Origin: Sporobolomyces roseus | Lineage: Eukaryota > Basidiomycota > Microbotryomycetes > Sporidiobolales > Sporidiobolaceae | NCBI GenBank assembly: GCA_016617785.1 | Contig: JADILM010000001.1 | Coordinates: 4,464,001-4,528,000 of the forward strand | Reading direction: 5' to 3' | DNA: 64,000 nucleotides | Shown: positions 33,245-43,058 of the stretch, in pieces | Numbering within the stretch: position 1 is the stretch's first letter | Layout: each line of letters starts with the position of its first letter | Notes under the pieces: model-generated | Database searches by the model: none | What the model was told of the DNA's origin: nothing | What the model saw: only the letters and a program-made list of their open reading frames with translations | Made by a program: the position numbers and the translations under genes

Positions 33245-34699
33245 CTATCGACCATACTGACTCGTACACTCCAAAGCGTGTCTGAGCCGTTGAAGCTGGT
33301 CGAGCGAACGAGGCTATAGAGGAAACGAAAAGTTTGATCGGCTTTTTTTCTATCGAGAGCGTGTCGAAAGTACTCACTAGGATCTCGGGATTAGGCTGAC
33401 CGATCCATCCGAAGTTGCTTAGATATTGTAGATACCAGCTGACCAGTTCAATTTGCGTTTGCGGATGATGAGAATGTCGCGCTAGATCTGCGAGCATATT
33501 CAATCTCTGCCGCGCCATCGTACGCCCTGCCTCATCGTGGAGCTCGTGATATCCTACCATAGCCAGCGTGATTTGATGATCCAAAGTATCGATGGATCTA
33601 GGTTGTGCGGCTTGCATCGACATTGCAGAACCTGGATCCGAAGCATTGCTGACGGTAGCAGGACCAGGGGGGTCAGTCGAGGCCTGAGCTGTGACTCGAC
33701 GAGCTTGAGGATGAAAGGCCTTGTTCGCGTGATGTCGCTTGTCGAGGCGTTTCGGAGAGCTGTGTCCTAGTCGAGAAAGGCGTTCGAAGTCGAGGGTCCT
33801 CGGCTGGAAACAGACGGTTTCGGTCGCACTCAGCGAGGTTATACAAAGAGGAGAGGAAAGCAATGCTGACGAGATAGAACCACAGGATTCCTTCGACAAC
33901 TTCCTTCGCTCGTGTCGCCATGTCGTTACAAGCTTGCAAAGCTCCTAGGAGCTCGGGCGTTCTTCCTTGCCTCTCGTACTCGTCGTAGTAGGTTTTGGAA
34001 TTGTTGTAGATCGTTTCGATCCACTCCTGATACTTCGTAATCGATCGTTTCTGCGCGAGTTCTTGAAGACTTTGTGCTATCGAACTTTTGAGTAGATGGA
34101 CGTTGTGTCTGCCTCGTCGTATCCCCTCCGAGTGATGTAGAGCATCCTGTTCTAGTTTCTTCCACTATAGCAGCGTCACCCATATCAGTCTATTTCACAG
34201 ACAGCCGGAAAAGAAAGGCCGCTATTACTCACGTTCAAGCCGTACAACCACGATCTGGTTCTATCGTTTTGGACCCCTTTGAGAGGTCCACCACCAACTC
34301 CGCGAAGTCTCTCGAAGGAGGGCTGAGAACGAGCCTTAGTGAAGTCAGTACCTACGAATCAAAGAACGAATGAAAGGACGTGTCGAGACCCAGCTAGCTT
34401 ACAAAGTCGTTATCGTAGAGGTTGGCTTGAACTCCTGGTTTCTTCAGAAATAGGATGATTTTTTCTCGAATTGCATCTGAATCTTGATGATCCCAAATTT
34501 TGCGTGTGATGATTGATTTGAGGTTATTTGCCCACTCAAGAGGCGTCCAAACCGGAGAACATTCAGTACTCGTTTCCCATCTAGCCACAACAGCATCGAC
34601 AGCCTCGGTGAATCTGTCATAGTTCGGTAGGTCGACGGCGGCGGAGTTGAGGCCTTGACGGCCGGTTTTCTGGAGGTCTTGCTTGCAATTGGGCTCCAT
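33245..34699 (-). CDS. unrecognised protein, right member of diverged mirror pair
   Basis: Starts MEPNCKQDLQKTGRQGLNSA, then YDRFTEAVDAVVARW, VWTPLEWANNLKSII and NLYDNDF. After introns come FERLRGVGGG, RTRSWLYGLN, a helical region (LKSSIAQSLQELAQKRSI), ELLGALQACNDMATRAKEVV, a variable linker and YLSNFGWIGQPNPEIL. A phase-0 intron leads to PRSLDQLQRLRHALECTSQY and the stop at 33,245. Blocks and introns match 18978-20553 in mirror orientation, though most other residues differ. Function unknown. Confidence 0.65.
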
Positions 34700-34921
34700 G
34701 CCCACCGATAGGAGAATAGAGGATGAAGAGGGGAGAGAGAGAAGAAAGACTCCAGGCAGAGGAGTGGAAAAGGTCTGTTACCGGCGGACTCCGTAGACTC
34801 GCCGCGGGGCGAGAACATCGAGCACTCGGAGCTGAATAGCGTAAAGTGAGGGTTGAGCTTAATGCTATAGCGTGAAGTACAGGAGGATCAGGTGACTTCG
34901 ACCAGAGCTGAAGATCGGTGT
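34700..34921. other. leader of right mirror-pair gene
   Basis: Lies between the inner edge of the right repeat arm and the start of the mirror-pair gene. No similarity to 18,720-18,977 was seen. Confidence 0.4.
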
Positions 34922-35069
34922 AAAGGGCAACGACGATTGCGAGAGGGTAAGACTGTAAGTGAATATACGACAACAGAAACGTGAGAAGTAACGACGAAAG
35001 AACTGTAAAGCTGATTCTGAAGGAGTGGGGAAGAGGGGAGGGAAGAAAGGGGAAAACAGACGGTTCGTC

Positions 35070-36179
35070 CTAATCGCTATCGGGTTCCTCCCATTCATCG
35101 TCGAGGTTCCTTCCTACTCGATTCGAACTACCCGCGTATCCTTTCGTACCAGGTTTCATTACCGCTTTGTAGTCGACTAAAGTTTACGAATTCGGATGAT
35201 TATCAATTCGGATCCTGAAAAGAGAAAACGACAAAGAGGCTATTGAACTCACTACCTGGTCTACCCTTCTTCTGAGGGCTAACACTCGCACTCATTTCTC
35301 TCCCTAATTGACTCTGACGTGATCCTCCAGCTTGACTCTGACTCAACTCCTCAGTTCTAGCTCTCTTCCCATTCCTCCTCTCTCCTTCTCCCTCTTTCAT
35401 TCGCTTCCTCAATTCTTTCACTTCTTCTCGTAAGAGAGTAGCTTCAGATTGTAGCTTGTCACGTTCTTGATTCGATGCGGCGAGTTGAGGTCGAAAGGTT
35501 TGGAGAGCCGCTTGAGAGGAAGATGAGGAAATGTAAGGTGGAATGATCTAGAGAGATAATGAGCGTGAGTTGGTGAGCCGACAGCACTTCGCTTGGGAGG
35601 GTAAGATGGAACTCGCGTGAGCCATGATCGAAAGCAGCGAGAGAGGAGATTTATCGACTGGAGAAAGAGTGATCGAGAGAGGAATCTCTTTCATGAAGTA
35701 TATGACGAGCTGAACGACGACGCTGCGTCAATACTGATCCGTCGCTCACATCGAGAGGAATAGTAGCTCACCTCTATCTTTCCTCTTTCTTTCGCACCAG
35801 GTCCTTCGAAACCTTTCACATCGAGTCTCCCTTCATTCCAATTCGATCGAATCCCTTCCACCATCATGTCTCGAGTGACGGCGGTACCTTTCAACTACAT
35901 ACAAGAGTCAGCTTCAATGAATCGAGACTGCAGAGGAAGAGGGCAAGGGAACTTTACTTGTTTCGCTAAATCCTCTATTTCCTCTCCATTCAGTCTTGTT
36001 CCCCACCATATCTCTTGCTCTCCTTTTGTACCCAATCCTATGACCCATTGGATCTCTCCTGCAGGTTGTTTGCCTTTGCGTTCGAGTTGAGAGATTGCGA
36101 TTAAAGGTTCATCTTCTTCGAGGAGACTAGCAGGTGAGATGGTCTGATAGAGGTTGTGTAATGGTCTCAAGTTCAACAT
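35070..36179 (-). CDS. XRCC4/PAXX-fold-like protein, right copy (tentative)
   Basis: Mirror partner of 17456-18571 with the same exon layout: MLNLRPLHNLYQTISPASLL, EEDEPLIAISQLERKGKQ, GTAVTRDMMVEGI, GFEGPGAKERGKIE, MKEIPLSITLSPVEK, a coiled coil (LREEVKELRKRMKEGEG), NGKRARTEELSQSQ and the tip KPGTKGYAG...NLDDEWEEPDSD. Differences are scattered (EEEIWWET/EQEIWWGT, GVMEP/AVMKP), while the head core, the coiled coil and the acidic tip are kept. That fits two functional genes. The family call is the same tentative one. Confidence 0.55.
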
Positions 36180-36273
36180 GACCTCATAGAGTGACTCGGC
36201 AGTTCAACCAGAGCAGAAGAGAGTGAATGGTAAGAAGTAAACCTTTCCAATTCTCTTCTCTCTCTCTCCCACA
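36180..36273. promoter_or_regulatory. compact divergent promoter, right arm
   Basis: 94 bp between the divergent starts, corresponding to 17,353-17,455 in the left arm. Confidence 0.5.
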
Positions 36274-37616
36274 ATGTCGAATACTACGAATGAAGTAGTA
36301 GAAGATCCATTCGATGTATTCTCTTCCTCCCTACACTCTTTGTTCGACCATGTAGTCCCTGCGAATGGAGATCCTTTACAATTGTTCACTTATTCTCCAC
36401 CCATTCAATCTAATCAACCTGAACTAGTATGTAGGATACCACCTCAACAAGTTAATGTGAGTACACTCTACACTGTATGTGTGGGTTGGAAAGGTCGATC
36501 AGAGAGGGAGAGAGGGAGAGAAAGGGAAGCGGGAGTTTAGTGATTTCATTCGAGGGGGAGGATGAGCTAGGAGCAGTACACGAGGAGGGGAGGTTAGTCA
36601 GGCTATAGTCTCGATCTTGGCGAGCAAATCCTGTAGCAGCTGACGGTGACTGACCTTGCTTTGTCGCTTCTCTTCTTTCGCAACTTTCACTCCTTTTTCG
36701 CAGGCTCTCTTCGCCCATCACGTCTGGAACGCTTCTCTATTACTCGCAGATCGAATAGCGACCTCTACAATACTCGGTCTCGAGATGATCAACGAGGGAG
36801 GGGGAGTAGAAGGAGGAGATGGAGCGAAGATGTCAGTTTGCGAATTGGGTTGTGGTGCGGGCATTCCTGGGTTAATCGCTGCTAGAAGTCCGAGGGTCAA
36901 GAGGGTGAGTAACTCTCGCTCGATGAGTGTAGGTGTTGCTGATCGAGGCTCCGAGCTGACCCGTTGCCTTTGAGCTCTCTCCCTCTTTCGCATTTCACAG
37001 TCAGTCATCACAGATTACGATGACCCACTCCTGATCGATAATCTACGTGCGAATATCGAGATGGGATACGAGAAGGATGAGGAGACGAGGAAGAAACTAG
37101 TAGCTCTAGGGCACACTTGGGGAGAGGAAGATACTCTTCGAAAGGTTCTCGAGTGAGCTCACATCCTTCTATCTTCGCTTCGAGTCTAAGCTCACATTCG
37201 CTTGAATGAATAGAGCTAACGACAATGAACCGTACACCCACATCCTCCTCGCCGATACTCTCTGGCTCACTCCCTCTCACGACGCTCTCCTCTCGACCCT
37301 CAGTCAACTCCTCGCTCGCACTCCCTCATCCCGCATTCATCTAGTAGCCGGCTTTCATTCCGGTCGCAACGCGATCCGTTCCTTCCTGAGGAAAGCGAAA
37401 GCAGTAGGATTAGAGAAGAAAGGACCTGACTGGGAAGAGATCGCAGTTGGAGGAGAGAAGAGGAAATGGGGTTGGGATGTCGAGGGAGAGAGTGGGGAGG
37501 AGGGTGAGTGGATCGATGAGAAGGAGAGTAATGCGGAGAGAGGGAAGTGGGTCGTGGTGGGTGAAATGGGTTGGGAGGAAGAGGATTTGGAGAAAGTGCA
37601 GGAGGGCAGGCAGTGA
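36274..37616 (+). CDS. EFM7/NNT1-like protein methyltransferase, right copy
   Basis: Starts MSNTTNEVVEDPFDVFSSSL. Same exon plan as 16016-17352: ALFAHHVWNASLLLADRI, CELGCGAGIPGLIAA, SVITDYDDPLLIDNLRANI, HILLADTLWLTPSHDALL, HLVAGFHSGRNAIRSFLRKA and EDLEKVQEGRQ. SAM motif I and the acidic post-I motif are intact. Divergence from the left copy is moderate in the N-terminal exons and nearly absent in the last 200 bases of coding sequence, where the conversion tract begins. Confidence 0.8.
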
Positions 37617-37974
37617 CAGAGATCCGCTTTGAGAGGCGAGGGGAGCTAGATCGAGGCACGGGTAGATGGTATCGATGGCATAGATTCGAGGTAAGATAGA
37701 GCTTGTTGTTGTAACATTCGAAACTTCTGGCATTGTTTCTCGCAAATTCTTGAAATCGCTTCCTTCGACAGCTGTTGACTTTGGAAGCTTCGATCTCCCT
37801 TCTGTTGTCAGCCTTGACGCCCCTTCATTGATTCATTGAGAGTCGAACTATCCGAGAAGTCCTTTGCGTTTGACTTGCTCTCCCTTTCCTTTCCTCTCCT
37901 TCCTTCCTCTCGCTCTCTCGACTTTTCACCTCGACCTTGCTCGCAGCCGTTCAACTACCGCTCAAGATCACACT
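37617..37974. other. intergenic, F-box upstream region, right arm
   Basis: Same as 15,658-16,015 in reverse complement, almost without differences. No gene was seen. Confidence 0.5.
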
Positions 37975-39090
37975 ATGACCTCTCCCACGCTTCCTACCGA
38001 GTTATTGATCAAGATCTTCTCGATTGTCTCATCTCCCTCAGACCTCTATCACTCGCTACAAGCCTCAAAACAGTTCGCAGATATAGTCAGACCCTTCCTT
38101 TACTACCACGTCATAATCGAGACACGAGAACAGAGGGAGAAATTGAAGAATGTGAGGGATGAGGACAAGAGATTAGTTGTGAAAGTAACGATCAAGGGAG
38201 ATGGACCGATTCCTGTGGACGACATCCAAGAGCACAATCAAGAATGTAGACTAGGCGAGCACGCAGTTGAAGACTTGTTTTCAGGGAAACTGCTCGATAT
38301 TCGGGGTGAGTTCCTCTCCTCCCTTCGACACCCTGCGTGATGCTTATGACAGTCTGTCGTCACAGTCATCGAATCTTTACACACAGTGAACATCCACAAC
38401 TCGCCTTGGGTCGTTCCCGAAGAAGTGAGGGCTCACATCGCCCATGAGCTCGTCGAACTCTCGATCTCGTCGCATCAAGGAGGACGCGGCTTCTGGGAGC
38501 TCCTACTCGGACATTCGTCTTTGTTCCCACGTCTTGCTTATCTGCGCATCAAGTCGGTCACTGCATATTACTACCTCGACGGCTGCGGGCGTGCAGTTCC
38601 TGCGCCTAGCAACGCTGAACACGAGGCATCACCAGACGATTGGAGCGTCGCCGAGCGTGCTGAGTCAGTCGACCGGTCGGGCCTGGAGTCTATCATCGTG
38701 TATGCCTCGGAGGACGGTGTGACGGTTTACCCTGGCAAGGGCGCAGAGTCGGTCGTCCTCACTTTCCGCGACCTTTCAAGAGGGTCTTGGTGGTTCAAGC
38801 TAGGTGTCGAATGGGACAGGCATGTTCGAATCCTCTCCGACGACGTCAACACTTCCTTCACTTCCGAGTTCTACGATTACATCCTTAGCGGCGAAGTTCA
38901 ACCTCCTTGTTTCCTCTCGATTCCCGCTCCCCGTTCCTCGCTTTCAATCAAACTCCAGAACGTCCTGTTCGCCATCGAAAACCTCGGCACCGACGTTCAT
39001 TGCGATGGGGACCGGGAGGACGATTCAGGTTCGATTGCCTTCATTCCGAACTATTTCATCGACCACTCCGAGAGGGCCAATGTGAGGTGA
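37975..39090 (+). CDS. F-box protein, right-arm copy
   Basis: MTSPTLPTELLIKIFSIVSS...GKLLDIR, then an intron (donor gtgagt about 38,308, acceptor cacag about 38,367) and IESLHTVNIHNSPW...HSERANVR. The protein is identical to the left copy except for two residues around YYYLD in exon 2. An SCF substrate receptor role is inferred from the F-box. Like the left copy, its first open frame can be read upstream to a Leu/Phe-rich stretch (LTCSPFPFLSFLPLALS), which may be only 5' UTR. The F-box starts right after the chosen ATG. Confidence 0.85.
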
Positions 39091-39661
39091 GAAAGATCGA
39101 AGGAAGGGAAGAAATAAGCACCGGAGAAGCTGAGGAAGCCGGAAGGATTGCGCCTGTCGAAGAGCATCGAAGAACGCAGAGTAGAAACGAGCTTGTCTTG
39201 AAATCTGTTTCCTTTCATTGCTGTTTTCTCGCATTTCCACTTAGCCGCCCTGTTAATCTTCCTTGAGTATCATTCACAACCGCGAGCTGACGGCACGAAC
39301 GAGGCAGCTTCGATCCCTTCGCCGCTTGTCGACGATTCTCGCAGTTTCATTCTCTGTTTCCGAATGAATTTCAGCGTCGCTCGCAAAGCTCGAGGGTTCT
39401 CTTCTCTTTGTAAGACCAGCTTGCACAGCGAGAGAGAAGCAAGAGATTCCTAAGATGCATTCACGAACCATAACAAGAAGAGCCAAACCTACATCAAGAG
39501 AGCGAGCTATACCAAAAGATTGAGAATACTGGATCAGAATGAGCGAGGAGTTTACTATCCAAGAATGAGTGGAGGAGCGGATAAGGATTGAGTAGAGTGG
39601 GATCTATTTGCAAGAGTACTGAGTAGAGAGCAGAGATCTATATGCAAGGAAGCAAAAAAGT
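39091..39661. other. intergenic between converging genes, right arm
   Basis: Counterpart of 13,964-14,541. Nearly identical for the first 165 bp, then with substitutions and indels. No gene was seen. Confidence 0.45.
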
Positions 39662-41777
39662 CTATATGCGAGAAAACCCTTTCCCTTGTTCTTCCATTCC
39701 CTCCTCTCCTCCTCCCTCCTCAGTACTAGGGAGTTGATCAATCCACTCCAATCTCCCTCCTTCACCTCCCGGATCCTTCTCGTCAACAACCCACTTGATC
39801 AATTCCAAATCGTTCACAGTGACCGTCCTGAAATCAACCGACTCATGAATTAACATGTGTCTCTTCAAGTTTGACTACTCACACTCACGATCATGAGTCA
39901 AGCGGGGCGAAAGGGGAGAGGAGAGGAGGAAGAGGAGAAACGAACGAAGACCGAGAATGGACGAGCGCATGAAGGGAGAGGACAGAGGAAAGCTGCGTAT
40001 CATGATTATTCGAATTGGTTTGATGGAGACAGAAGAGATAAGAGAGAGCGACATACGTTGAGTACCATCATGACTCCTCTTGTGAGTATTTAAAGCACTA
40101 GGTCTCCCAACTAACCTCTCCTCAATGTCCATCAGCTCCTTCTTCCCTGAAGTGAGAAGAGATGGATAGCTCACAGCTCTTCTTACACCCCTCAAACGGA
40201 CAATAGTAGATCCTCTTCGATTGATCTTTAGGTGGATATTGTCGTTTCGCAATTTGTTTTGTTGGTTTACCGGTGATTGGAGAGATACGAGATTCTGGAC
40301 TAGTCGGTTCTGCGGACGAAGGAGAACGAGGAAATCGAGCGGTACGACGTTTCTTCTTCTTGTTGGTAGAGGGAGTGGCGGGAGTTGCTGGAGGAGGGGA
40401 AGAGGAAGGAATAGGAATCGGAGAAGAGGGGGGAGGGAGTGCGGGTAAATCGATCAATGAGAGTTGAGAGGGTGGAATCCGCTTGTTAGTTGAGGAGTGG
40501 GGAGGCGGGAGAGAGAAAGTCGAGGGATTCGGAGAGGAGGAGGGGTCGAGCTGGAAAGAAGGAGAGGGCTGAGGGAGAGAGGAGAGAAGAGGTGAGGCGA
40601 CAGGAGGAAGAGAGAGGGGTGAAGGGAAGAAGTCTGAAGAGGGAGATGGAGAGAATTCGTTCAAAGAGGGAGAACCTTGTCGTTCTGAGATACTGTCGAG
40701 ATCAGGTTGGAGATTGAAATCGTGTTGAGGTTGTTGAGCGAGAGCTGAGGTAGAGTAAGTCGAGGAAGAGGGGACGAAGAAAGGTTGTTTGAACTGAGTT
40801 GGAACAGTAGCGGGTGCGGAAGAAGGATGATTGAGTAACGAAGAGGAGAAAGAAGGGAAATTATCGAAAGGCGAGTGGGAAGTGAACTGAGTATTGATCA
40901 TTGAGGGAGATGCTGAAGCTCGACGATGATAATTTGAGGCGATTTGGGGAGGAGAAGACGAGAAAGGTTCGAATTGTCGAGTTGGAGAGAGGGAAGAAGG
41001 AGAAACTCCATCAGTAGCTCGAGGAGGTTGAGATTGTTCGAACCACTTCGATGGTGAATGAGTGGTAGAAGAAGTAGGTTCGTGATATTGTGAGAGAGGG
41101 GAGAGGTCGACTCCGCCTTCGTACTCAGTCGGAACGATAGTAGGTGATTGATTCTGTTCGAAAGTGAAAAAATAGTCTCCTCCTTGATTGTCCTGATATC
41201 CTTGTCCTTCATTCCCACACTCTATCGACATCTCGCGTTGTGAATTGAAGCCGTTTGACGAAGAGAACCAGTCTTGTCCGGTCGAATTTGAGTCTAATCC
41301 CTCGTAAATAATCTCCATCCTTCTCTCCCTTGCATCACCTACTCTTTCAGCCTCTCTAATTCCTGCACTCTGACCTTGTCGGATTTCGTGATTGAAGTTG
41401 GGCGGACCGAACCGGGGGTCGCATCGAAAGAGATGAGAGTTTGAAGAGTCCGAGGAAACTCCGGTCGACGACGACGACGAAGCGAAAGCGGGGAAAGCAT
41501 CGATAGCTTGATCTTGCATCAATTGAGGAGAGTGTAAGTAACGAGGAATATCAAAGTTGGAAGAGGAAGAGGGAAGATGAGAGAAGGAAGGATTGAACTG
41601 CTGACTTGAATCTGCTCGAGTCACTCCTCCACCTTGTTGAGTTAGTTGAAGTGGATCGGACCATGGACAGGTAGGTAAGTTTGAAGTAGAGGTAGAAGTA
41701 GAGGTACGTATCGAGAGAGTAGGAGGTAGATTCGAGAGATCATCAGAGTGAGATCGGGAGTGGGAGGAGTAGGACAT
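39662..41777 (-). CDS. C2H2 zinc-finger protein, right copy
   Basis: Starts MSYSSHSRSHSDDLSNLPPT. Ser/Pro/Gln-rich for about 480 residues, then NKKKKRRTARFPRSP, TGKPTKQIAKRQYPP and the two fingers YYCPFEGCKKSW...ALNTHKRSH and the CPLPTC type. Introns are placed as in the left copy. The acidic tail is shorter (STEEGGGEEGMEEQG) and the left copy's stop codon is a Gln codon here. The protein runs eight residues further to FSRI before a stop at 39,662. Zinc ligands and the linker are kept, so it should still bind DNA. Confidence 0.85.
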
Positions 41778-43058
41778 TACTGCTAGAGAGGATGACCGGG
41801 AGTAGTCTAGCGGTGATCGTAGGGCGTCCTCCGTTCTCCGAGGTAATGAGACTGAGATAGAGTGAGTGAGTGGGAGGGAGGAAGAGAAAGAAAGAAACGA
41901 ACAAAAGTTTGCCCTCCTTTTGCGCAGTTCGTTCCATTTCTCCCCCTTCTTCTTCTCCTTCTCCCTCGCTTTTGCTTTACCATTGTGACTTCCAATGAAC
42001 TAGAGCGAGTCACGAGAACCGATTCGAGATAGGTTATCAGCAGGTTCATCCCCCTTTCTGATTTGTGGCCTTGTTCTTTTTCCTTCTCTCTCTCCTTCTT
42101 TTGAGGACTGAGCGAGCTCCGAGATATCCGGGAAAATGAGACATGAGAGTCAGAGGATGATTGGAAGACAGTGAACGGTAACAGAAACGGGAAGAGAAAC
42201 AGTGAAGCTTGCGAAACGGGAGAAAACGAAGCAAGGAGTTCGTTTCGAGGGCTATCTCTGAAGGAGGAAAACAAGGAGATCCGCATGAGTAGCTCATTGC
42301 GGTCACGAGTACGGAAGGAGGAGATGAGCTTACCTTGCGAGCGAAAAACCTTTCGAAACTTATCAACTTTCCCACCTTGCGAGAATCATTTCAGACTTGT
42401 CGCTCTCCCAGATCCCAGACGTTCAGGCAGCAACACCAAGTACGCTGGCATGCGACCGAGGGGTCCTGGTCTTCTAGTCGAGGTGACAGCTTTGTGTGAT
42501 CGAATCAGGAAGGTGAAAAAACGAGCGGGAGAAAGAGAGAGAAGAGGAGCAGTCTTCCTCAGAGAGACTTAGCCGCGATACATTCTAGTCGTCTGCTCCT
42601 ACGCTGTATCGAGATTTGAGTGAGTTTGGCTGAGAAAGAGCTTCCGCAGCGGGAATTTCCCTTTCTCTGTTTCTCACTCTTCACATTCGACAATCACTGC
42701 CTCAAATCCTCAAGCTACCGACCTCTAGAGCCTCAAGAGTAGTAGTAGAAGATAGTAGGGTTAGAAAGGAGTTTCTCAGTGGTCTCATCGGTCAGTTCCA
42801 ACTCTCTCCCCTGTTCACTTTCTCATCACATTCAATTCCTCTCCCTCACTCCCTCCCGGGAACGATGCAACCATCTGAGGAGCTTCTCGAAGATGTGATC
42901 GTACCCTACACCTGACCCGTATCACTCTGCGAGCAGATGGGAACTTATCCGCAGTCGCTCTCTTTCTTCGGGTCGGGCAGCATGACCAGCTCTCTCTCTC
43001 TCTCTCTAATCGTCGCTGACTTTCCCTTTCCCTCAATGTTAGACCGCAACTCAATCGA
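41778..43058. other. zinc-finger leader (right arm) and kinase upstream region
   Basis: 41,778-42,683 is repeat arm matching 10,957-11,856. 42,684-43,058 is unique. A short (CT)n tract lies at about 42,990-43,007, upstream of the kinase. No gene is supported. Confidence 0.45.

Larger units (their letters stand above)
37450..39255. repeat. near-identical tract, right arm (putative gene-conversion tract)
   Basis: Counterpart of 14,385-16,190. It covers the end of the methyltransferase gene, the F-box upstream region, the whole F-box gene and about 165 bp beyond it. Confidence 0.75.
34922..42683 (-). repeat. inverted repeat, right arm (about 7.76 kb)
   Basis: Reverse complement of 10,957-18,719 with the same four genes in mirrored order and the same length to within a base or so by my edge estimates. 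All four genes keep open frames. Edges: aaagggcaacgacgattgc at 34,922 and ccgcagcgggaatttcc near 42,644-42,660. Confidence 0.95.

Noticed and set aside
10957..42683. Mating-type locus with flanking inverted repeats
   Set aside because: No homeodomain, HMG, pheromone-precursor CAAX or STE3-type receptor gene was recognised in or between the arms.
10957..42683. Transposable element or provirus as source of the repeat
   Set aside because: No transposase, integrase, reverse transcriptase, terminal repeats or target-site duplications were seen. The arms carry ordinary host-type genes.
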